A stretch of DNA of 11,718 bases, taken from assembly GCA_035528995.1 (NCBI GenBank), contig DATKXO010000236.1:1-11718 (forward strand), read 5' to 3'. The notes beneath the pieces are model-generated. The model saw only the letters and a program-made list of their open reading frames with translations, searched no databases and had not been told where the DNA came from. Of this stretch, positions 5,739-11,718 are shown piece by piece; position 1 is the first letter of the stretch; each line of letters opens with the position of its first letter. Origin of the DNA: DATKXO01 sp035528995 (GTDB taxonomy: Bacteria > Planctomycetota > Phycisphaerae > UBA1845). The translations under genes were made by a program, and so were the position numbers.

Positions 5739-7033
5739 CAGGCCGGCTCCGTATCGCGGATGGTGTCGTCGGGGCGGTCGGCTGTGCCGTGCTGCTGGCG
5801 GGTGAGCAGGATGCGGTCGATGCGTCGGCCGGCCAGTCGCTCGACCGTGAGGGTGAGGTTGTGGATACGAACGGAATCGCCCTCGCGCGGGAGACGTCCG
5901 AGACGGGCGAGAACGAGTCCGGCCACCGTCTGAAATCGCGGGTCGATCAGGCCGGGCATTCCGAAGCGCCGGCCCCAGTCGCGGACGTCGAGGTCGCCGG
6001 CGAGTCGATAGGTGTTGGGGTCGATGACCTCGACGGCGGGCTCGGGGGGCTTCTCGGAGCTGGCCAGGTCGCCGACGATCTCTTCCAGGAGATCGTCGAG
6101 GGTGACCAGTCCGGCGACGCCGCCGTACTCGTCGACGACGACGGCCAACTGGGTCCGGGTGGCGCGGAAGTGCTCGATGACCTGCAGGGGGTTGCTCTGT
6201 TCGGGCACGAACTCGACGGGTCGGATCAACTGGGCCAGGGGCAGGTCATGTTGCAGGAAAATGTCCCGGGCGTGGACCACACCGCGGATGTCGTCGATGT
6301 CCTGCCCATAGACCGGCAGCCGGGTCACTTTGGCGGCCTGCAGCTTGGCGCGGACGTCTTCGGTCGGTGTGTCGATGGGGACGGCACCGATGTCCACCCG
6401 CGGTCGCATGATCGACCGGACGCTGATCTCCCGCAGAGCGACGATGTGGTGCAACATCCGGTTTTCGGCCGAGTCGATGACCCCCTGACGGGCGGACATC
6501 TCGACCAGAGCCTGCAGCTCTTCGACGGTGACCTCGTCGCGTCCGTGGCCGGCGCCGTCGGCCGGGGACAGCAGTCGTGTGAGCGGCTCGGTCATGGACA
6601 GGCGCAGGACGAGACGAATCGGTCCCAGGACGGTCTGAAGCGCCCGGATCAGCGGGGCGACCAGCGGAGCCATGCGGGCGGCGCGGGCCCGTGCGGCGGC
6701 CTTGGGCAGGATCTCGCCGAAGAGGATGACGGCCAGCAGGGCGGCGATGCCGCCGACGGATGCGGCCACCGGATGGGCATCGCTCATCTTCTCGAAGGTG
6801 ACGAAACTGATGGCGAAGAACAGCACGTTGATGGCCGTGTTGGCGATCAACACGGTCATCAGGACGCGTCGTGGTCGCTGCATCAACTGCCAGGCCTGGC
6901 GTTTGAGGCGTCCGCCGGAGGCGGCGAAGGTGTGGAGTTCGAGGCGGGACAGGCCGAAGAGTGCGGTCTCAGAGCCGGAGACGATTCCCGAGCAGGCGAG
7001 CAGCGTCACCAGGAGTAAGAACTGAAAGACCAT
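5738..7033 (-). CDS. Full-length CNNM/CorC family (HlyC/CorC) membrane protein: DUF21, CBS pair, CorC_HlyC domain
   Basis: 431 residues, near the family's usual length. DUF21 covers about 1-190, with the helix-end motif SGSETALFGLSRLEL (19-33) and FGEILPK (105-111). The CBS pair runs from about 205 to 325: RSIMRPRVDIGAV (206-218) at the start of the first, VVVDEYGGVAGLVTLDDL (298-315) and LEEIVGDL (316-323) in the second. The CorC_HlyC domain is about 333-410 (TYRLAGDLDVRDW, 341-353). Family members sit in the inner membrane and are tied to Mg/Co export or cation-linked membrane homeostasis; the exact ion is not readable here. It is the first gene of a two-gene unit with the shorter paralogue. 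No clear Shine-Dalgarno precedes the ATG; the start is chosen because the first membrane helix begins immediately after it. Confidence 0.9.
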   Translation of the reverse strand: MVFQFLLLVTLLACSGIVSGSETALFGLSRLELHTFAASGGRLKRQAWQLMQRPRRVLMTVLIANTAINVLFFAISFVTFEKMSDAHPVAASVGGIAALLAVILFGEILPKAAARARAARMAPLVAPLIRALQTVLGPIRLVLRLSMTEPLTRLLSPADGAGHGRDEVTVEELQALVEMSARQGVIDSAENRMLHHIVALREISVRSIMRPRVDIGAVPIDTPTEDVRAKLQAAKVTRLPVYGQDIDDIRGVVHARDIFLQHDLPLAQLIRPVEFVPEQSNPLQVIEHFRATRTQLAVVVDEYGGVAGLVTLDDLLEEIVGDLASSEKPPEPAVEVIDPNTYRLAGDLDVRDWGRRFGMPGLIDPRFQTVAGLVLARLGRLPREGDSVRIHNLTLTVERLAGRRIDRILLTRQQHGTADRPDDTIRDTEPA

Positions 7034-7244
7034 GGATGTGGCAATCCGACTGCGGGCGGGCCCCGACCACGGTTTCCCGCGGGCCCCGGTGTCCGGCCGA
7101 TCGGCTTGCGTCGGCGCGGGCGGGTGTCGTTGAGGGCCTCAGCCGGCCGGCTCTGAATCCTTTTCGGCCCGCCAAGCCGCGACGCGGTCGCCGGGGACGA
7201 CGGGGGTTGGCGACCGTGCCCGGCCGAAGGGCGGCGCGGGCCGG
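7034..7244. other. GC-rich intergenic spacer between the TPR gene and the CNNM pair
   Basis: This 211-base stretch holds no supported gene. It contains two hairpins just after the TPR stop (see 7185-7244), a 12-base perfect palindrome AGCCGGCCGGCT (7141-7152) directly abutting TGAGGGCCTCA (7131-7141), and the palindrome GCCGATCGGC (7096-7105). No convincing -10/-35 for the CNNM gene was found. Confidence 0.6.
7185..7244 (-). terminator. Candidate terminator hairpins downstream of the TPR gene
   Basis: On the minus strand, right after the TAG, CCGGCC (7239-7244) can pair with GGCCGG (7220-7225) around a 13-base loop. Next, CGGTCGCC (7209-7216) pairs with GGCGACCG (7185-7192) around 16 bases. 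There is no U-run, so termination is only a suggestion; the perfect 8-base arms so close to the stop are the reason for listing it. Confidence 0.33.
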
Positions 7245-10200
7245 CTAGGGGCTCTGGTCCCGGTTGCGGATCTTGTCCAGGGCCTCCTCGATCGGTTGGG
7301 CGTACTCCTCGCCCGTGTCTGCGTCATCCAGATTGCGAGCGTCAGCGATGAGCCTGTTGGCCTCATCGAGCAGGTGCTCGGCGTCGCTGAACTCACCGAG
7401 GCAGCGATAGGCCTCGGCCAGGTGGTAGTAGGCGGCGACGAATCTGGGGTCGTCCCGGACGGCCCGCGAGAGCTCGGCGATCGCTTCGCGGTAGCTGCCG
7501 AGTTTGGTCAGTACAGTTCCCAGGGTATCGAGCACGGTGGGGCGGGAGTTGAGGGCGGCGGCCCTGCGGGCGTAGGGGAGGGCGACCTGGTGCTCGTTGA
7601 GCACGTCGCTGAGCAGGTAGGCCAGGTTGTTCAATGCGACCCAGTTGTCGGGCTGGAGCTTGAGAGCCTGTTCGTAATACTGTCTGGCCTCGGGGTTGCG
7701 TTCAGCGAGTCCGGCGGCGATGCCCAAGGCGACCGCGAGCTGGGCCTGCTCGTTCTCGGGTTCGGCGTTCTGCAGGAGTTCGTCGAGGATGGTGATCTCC
7801 TCGGAGTACTGCTTGGCGGACTGGAGCAGCATGGCGAGGATGAACTGGCCGGGTCGGCGGAGTGGTTCGTCTGCGGGCGGCGTTCGGAAGAGCTCGATGG
7901 CCTGATCCTGACCGAGGGCCTCGATGGCCTGCTGGGCGACGGCCGTGGCGATGCTGACCCTGTTCTCGGCTTCCAGGAGGACCGCGTTGCGATACTGCCG
8001 GGCGGCTTCGCCGGGCAAGCCTTTCTTGGCCAACAGGGTGGCGTAATACAGGATGGGGCTGGGGGCCCGCTTTTCGGGCGGCAGTGTTTTCTCAAAGTAG
8101 CGGATGCCGTCGTCGGGCGGGCCGAACTCGGAGTAGGTGGCCAGCAGGCGGCTGACGTAGACGGGATGGAAGTCACCGAGTTGAGCGGCCCGCGACAGAT
8201 CCTCGGCAATCGTGGCGACCTCCTTGGCCCGGGCGACATCTCCGCCGGTGGGCAGGGGGTTGTTGCGCAAGGCCTGTGCGGCGAGTTCGGCGCGAACGGC
8301 ATACCACCTGGGCTCGCCGGGGGTTTGATTGACCATGCGGGTGGCGACCAGCTTGGCGTCCTTGTAACGTTTGTGGTCGCGGTAGAGGCCGATCAGGGCC
8401 TCGGTGACGCTGACGTCGTCGGGGAAGGCTTCGGCCAGGGCCTCGAGTTCGGAGGAGGCCAGGTCCAACCGGTTGGTCATGTCGTAGGCTCTGGCCAAGA
8501 GCTTTCGGGGCATCAAGTCGAAGGCGGTGGGCTGCCTGGCCTTGAGGCGTTCCAGGTCGACGATGGCCAGGTTCCACTTGGCCAGGCGGGCGTAGCACAT
8601 GGCGCGCTGGAATAGCGGCTGGGTGTCGTCCGGGCGTTGCTCGAGGATCAGGGTGAGCGTGGTGATCGCTTTGGCGAACTCTCCGCGGGCGATCTCGATG
8701 TTGGCCCGCTGGAGGGCCACGCTCGGCGCGTCGGGGAGCTGGGTCTCGAGTTCGTTGACCACGTCCATGGCCTCGTCGAGTCGGTTGAGCCTGACCAGGC
8801 ACTCGATTCGCCGTTTGCGAATTTCCGGCGCCCCGGTGGAGCCTTCGGCGTCCGCCTTGTTCATGGCCTTTGTGAACCAGTCGAGTGCGGGTTCGAACTG
8901 CTCGGTCGCGAGGAAGTGCTCGCCCAGTCGAAAGCAGGTTTGAAGGGTCTCGGCGATGTCGGCGGCCTCGAGGTAAGCAGCGTTGGCCTGTTCCAGCTCA
9001 CCGGCATTGCGCAGGAAGCGTCCGACCAGGGTCTGGGATGCGGCCTTGAGTTCCGGATCGGTTTCGCGCTGGACTTCGGCCTTGAGGAGATCGAGGGCTT
9101 GCGTGGGATCGACGAAGGCGTTGTAGAACTGCGAGACGGTCCAGGCGACCGTGAACCGGTCTTCGGCGGCCTGGAGGGCTGCATCATAGCACTCCCTGGC
9201 TTTGTCGGCCTCGGGGGGATCGAGCTTGACATACAGGGCGCCCAGACGGATCAGGTTGTCGACGTCCTTGGGGTCGCTGTTGCGAATGCCGAGGCGTCGC
9301 TCGATTCCGACCTTTGGATCGGCGACCTCGTCCAAGAGCAGCTTCTGGTTCTGCACCCAGGGGTCGTTGGGCAGGAATTGCTGGCAGGCGGCAATGTGAC
9401 GGGCGAAGGCGGCGGCGTCTCTGCGGTTGGAGGCGAGCATGGCCAGCCCCTTGTGAGCCAGCCCGTTGTTGGGGTTGATCACCAGGGCCTGCTCGAAGGC
9501 CTCCCTAGCGGGTTCGAGCTGCCTGAGGTCCAGGTAGGCCTGAGCGAGGAGGGTCAGCGTCTCGCTGTCGTTGGGTCGCATCTCCAGGGCCTCGGAGAAG
9601 GAATCGACGGCCATCTTGGGATTGTCGCGGAACAGTTGGAGCCGTCCGTAGAAGGTCAGCCCGCGGGCGCCGTCGATGTTGTTCTTGGCGGCGTCGGCGG
9701 CGATCTTCTCGACCGGGCTCCAGTCGGCGTCGTCGCCGGCAGCGAGGGCTCTCTCGAAGGTCAGGGCGAACCGCTGGTTGATAATCTCGCGGGTGGCCGC
9801 CTCGCCCCAGCGTTCGACGGCCCGGACCGCCTCGGGTGTTGCCCGCTCGGCCAGGAGTCGCTCGGCTTCCTGGAGACGGGCCTCGGCCTGCTCGTACTGG
9901 CGGCGATCCACGTAGTAGCGTGTCAGTTCGAGGGCGCGTTGGTACGCATCGTCCATGCCCTCGATCAAGGCCAGTCGCTTGGTGCTGCGTTCCTCCGGCG
10001 TGAGGTCGGTGTCCAGGGCGAGCTGTAGGGCGGCCAGTGAAGCATCATCGGGCTTCAGCTCCAAAGCGCGTTGGACGAGGGCCTTGGCCTGGTCGGGCTG
10101 GTCGAGCCGGCCATGAAGCCAGACGGCGGTCCGGACCGCGTCGAGGTTGGTGGGATCGTCCTGGAGGATCTGCTGCAAGAGCTCCAGGGCCTCGGAGAAC

Positions 10201-11718
10201 TTCTTCTCTGTGGCCAGGGCGCGTGCCTTGAAGAGGGCATTGCGAGGATCGTCGGCGGGCAAAGCGGCCAGGGCGTCCTCGGCCAGCTCCGGTGCGTTGA
10301 GTTTGCGGTAGGCCTCGGCCAGGGATCTCTTGGCCCGTTGATTATCGGGCTCCCGGCGGAGGGCCTGTGTCGCGGCTGTGACGGCGGATCGGTAATCCCG
10401 GGTCTTGAGGTAGATTTCGGCGGCAGTGGCCCACACCTGTGTGGTGGCCGTCGGGCCCTGGCAGGCGGCTTCGATGGCGCTGCGGGCGGCTCCGTATTGG
10501 CCCTGAGCCAGGTAGAGGTTGGCCAGAAACCACTTGTTCTCCCATTGGCTGGTGGGGAAGATTCGGTCGGCTTCTTCGAACTTGGCCAGGGCGTCCAAGT
10601 CCCTGCCGCGAGCCAGGAGGATCTTCCCCTGGGCGTGCAAGGCCGACGGGGCGCCGGGCCACTCTCCCTTGGCGTCCTCGATGTGCTGCTGGGCCCGGTC
10701 CAGATAGGGGTTGCGTTGAGCCTCGTCCTCGAACTGGCCGGCCTTCAGCAGGCACATGTCCGCGGCTTTGAGCAGGATGCTGTACATGCCCTGTTTTCGC
10801 TCGCTGGTGTGGAGGCCCTTGCGTCCGATGCCGCGTTTGGCGCGCTGATCGCAGACCTCGATCGCATCGTCGTATCGCTGCCTGGATTGATACAGGTTGG
10901 CCAACAGTTCGTAGGGCTCGAAGCCGTCCGGGTCGAGTTCGATGGCCTCGACGAGCAGGGCCCTGATCGGCTCGGTGAGTTGGTCAGCCTCGGCCTGTTT
11001 CTCGGGGTCTTGAGCGATGCGAAGCACGTTGCGGTAGAACCGATACTCGGCCAGACGTACGCGGGCCTCGGCCTGATCCTCCTTATTGTCGCCGGCCAGT
11101 TCCAGGGCCTGCTGCAGCAGGGCGCTGGCCTTGGCGTAGCATTCCTCTTTAATGGTCTCGAGCTGTTGGATGTTGCGTTCGTGGATCTGGACCCGCTCCT
11201 GGAGGCCTTTTTTCTCGGCGTCAGCTTTGGCCAACTGCTGGCGGTGGGCGCCCAACTCGCAGGTCTGCCCGCGATTGGCGAGGCGGGTGGCGTAGGCGGT
11301 GCGGATCTTGAGGGCGTCGGGCCCGGGCTGGGTGTTAGCGTCCACGAGGGCGTTGTATCGGGCGTACTCCTGGGCCGAATCCTGGGTGACGCCGTCTTCA
11401 CGTGCATTGGTGGACTCCCAGAAGGCCAGTGCCAGTCCGTAGTCCACGTTCTCGGGGGCGATCTCGACGGCCCGGGTCAGGGCGGCCAGGCCCTCGGCTT
11501 GGTTCTCTTCCCGCTGTTCCTTCAAGGCCAGGAGTGCCCGGCCTCTGCAGTAGAGCGCGTAGGCGTTCTGGTCATCGACGGCCAGAAGGGCGTCGGCCCG
11601 CTTCAGGACGGCTCCCCATCTCTGCTGGCTTGGAAACCCCTTGGCCACCTCGTCGGAGTATTCCAGGAGCTTGGTTAGAGCGGGCTTGTACTGGGGGTCC
11701 TGGATGATGGCCCGCTCC
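7245..11718 (-). CDS. Giant tetratricopeptide-repeat (TPR) protein, 5' end beyond window edge
   Basis: 1490 residues are visible, ending at TAG. The frame stays open from the GTG at 11648 to the right edge with TPR-like sequence (AIIQDPQYKPALTKLLEYSD), so the GTG is not the true start and the gene is 5'-truncated. Most of the length consists of TPR and TPR-like helix pairs with the A..LY...G....A....E.AL...P.. pattern. Clear ones are YGAARSAIEAACQ, AVDSFSEALEMRPND and AREAFEQALVINPNN in the middle, and NNLAYLLSD, VLDTLGTVLTKLG and YYHLAEAYRCLG near the C-terminus. A charged, coiled-coil-like stretch lies near nt 11,140-11,240 (QLAKADAEKKGLQERV). The acidic last 30 residues leave the repeats. 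TPR arrays bind other proteins. The C-terminal LNNLAYLL/LDTLG series resembles TPR proteins of exopolysaccharide export systems such as PrsT, but no polysaccharide or PEP-CTERM genes are visible, so that is only a resemblance. Signal peptide or anchor cannot be assessed. Confidence 0.9.
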   Translation of the reverse strand, partial: ERAIIQDPQYKPALTKLLEYSDEVAKGFPSQQRWGAVLKRADALLAVDDQNAYALYCRGRALLALKEQREENQAEGLAALTRAVEIAPENVDYGLALAFWESTNAREDGVTQDSAQEYARYNALVDANTQPGPDALKIRTAYATRLANRGQTCELGAHRQQLAKADAEKKGLQERVQIHERNIQQLETIKEECYAKASALLQQALELAGDNKEDQAEARVRLAEYRFYRNVLRIAQDPEKQAEADQLTEPIRALLVEAIELDPDGFEPYELLANLYQSRQRYDDAIEVCDQRAKRGIGRKGLHTSERKQGMYSILLKAADMCLLKAGQFEDEAQRNPYLDRAQQHIEDAKGEWPGAPSALHAQGKILLARGRDLDALAKFEEADRIFPTSQWENKWFLANLYLAQGQYGAARSAIEAACQGPTATTQVWATAAEIYLKTRDYRSAVTAATQALRREPDNQRAKRSLAEAYRKLNAPELAEDALAALPADDPRNALFKARALATEKKFSEALELLQQILQDDPTNLDAVRTAVWLHGRLDQPDQAKALVQRALELKPDDASLAALQLALDTDLTPEERSTKRLALIEGMDDAYQRALELTRYYVDRRQYEQAEARLQEAERLLAERATPEAVRAVERWGEAATREIINQRFALTFERALAAGDDADWSPVEKIAADAAKNNIDGARGLTFYGRLQLFRDNPKMAVDSFSEALEMRPNDSETLTLLAQAYLDLRQLEPAREAFEQALVINPNNGLAHKGLAMLASNRRDAAAFARHIAACQQFLPNDPWVQNQKLLLDEVADPKVGIERRLGIRNSDPKDVDNLIRLGALYVKLDPPEADKARECYDAALQAAEDRFTVAWTVSQFYNAFVDPTQALDLLKAEVQRETDPELKAASQTLVGRFLRNAGELEQANAAYLEAADIAETLQTCFRLGEHFLATEQFEPALDWFTKAMNKADAEGSTGAPEIRKRRIECLVRLNRLDEAMDVVNELETQLPDAPSVALQRANIEIARGEFAKAITTLTLILEQRPDDTQPLFQRAMCYARLAKWNLAIVDLERLKARQPTAFDLMPRKLLARAYDMTNRLDLASSELEALAEAFPDDVSVTEALIGLYRDHKRYKDAKLVATRMVNQTPGEPRWYAVRAELAAQALRNNPLPTGGDVARAKEVATIAEDLSRAAQLGDFHPVYVSRLLATYSEFGPPDDGIRYFEKTLPPEKRAPSPILYYATLLAKKGLPGEAARQYRNAVLLEAENRVSIATAVAQQAIEALGQDQAIELFRTPPADEPLRRPGQFILAMLLQSAKQYSEEITILDELLQNAEPENEQAQLAVALGIAAGLAERNPEARQYYEQALKLQPDNWVALNNLAYLLSDVLNEHQVALPYARRAAALNSRPTVLDTLGTVLTKLGSYREAIAELSRAVRDDPRFVAAYYHLAEAYRCLGEFSDAEHLLDEANRLIADARNLDDADTGEEYAQPIEEALDKIRNRDQSP

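Noticed and set aside
5789..7018. A 409-codon plus-strand frame opposite the full-length CNNM gene
   Set aside because: Asp/Gly/Gln-rich with no domain; the minus strand carries a complete DUF21-CBS-CorC_HlyC protein.
11646..11648. GTG as start of the TPR gene
   Set aside because: The frame continues upstream without a stop to the window edge with TPR-like residues, so the gene is cut rather than starting here.
7296..11678. Long plus-strand frames of 439, 463 and 535 codons opposite the TPR gene
   Set aside because: They are Gly/Val/Leu-rich mirror frames of a high-GC helical-repeat gene, lack recognisable motifs and ribosome sites, and run exactly opposite well-supported TPR coding sequence.

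Overview
The window reads as a GC-rich bacterial chromosome segment, most likely from a planctomycete (Phycisphaerae-like or an uncultivated relative). The evidence is a secreted protein that combines tandem six-cysteine modules with a C-terminal dockerin, a very large tetratricopeptide-repeat (TPR) protein, weak use of Shine-Dalgarno sites, and an alternative (NTP_transf_4-type) GlmU-like enzyme. The phylum assignment is an inference from protein style; there is no rRNA or other marker gene here. No tRNA, rRNA, CRISPR array, transposase or phage gene was seen.

Layout from left to right. (1) Minus strand, 1-1550: a LOG-family (lysine-decarboxylase-like) Rossmann protein cut by the left edge. 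Just upstream of it, in the same orientation, is a 409-residue GlmU-like nucleotidyltransferase/acetyltransferase. The two genes are 28 bases apart and probably co-transcribed from a promoter right at the second gene's ATG, which may make a leaderless message. (2) A 606-base divergent intergenic region, 1551-2156. It holds candidate promoters in both directions and, between them, an inverted pair of 29-nt palindromic repeat units that resemble REP/BIME elements and show compensatory stem changes. (3) Plus strand, 2157-4508: a 783-residue exported protein with a signal peptide, a unique N-terminal region, seven six-cysteine modules, a beta-rich segment and a two-loop dockerin. (4) A 189-base convergent intergenic region with a strong 18-pair hairpin followed by a related second hairpin; the second ends in the same GTGGCACCC tail as the REP-like units.

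(5) Minus strand, 4698-7033: two paralogous CNNM/CorC-type membrane proteins (DUF21 plus CBS pair) with a 1-nt TGATG overlap. The upstream one is full length with a CorC_HlyC domain; the downstream one lacks that domain. (6) A 211-base gap, 7034-7244, with hairpins and palindromes that may end the next transcript. (7) Minus strand, 7245 to the right edge: 1490 visible residues of a giant TPR protein whose 5' end lies outside the window.

The genes do not form one obvious pathway. The left pair is nucleotide/nucleotide-sugar metabolism, the middle gene is a surface or secreted protein, the CNNM pair suggests divalent-cation transport or membrane homeostasis, and the TPR protein is a scaffold of unknown partner. 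The best candidates for something undescribed are the REP-like palindrome family and the modular cysteine/dockerin protein.
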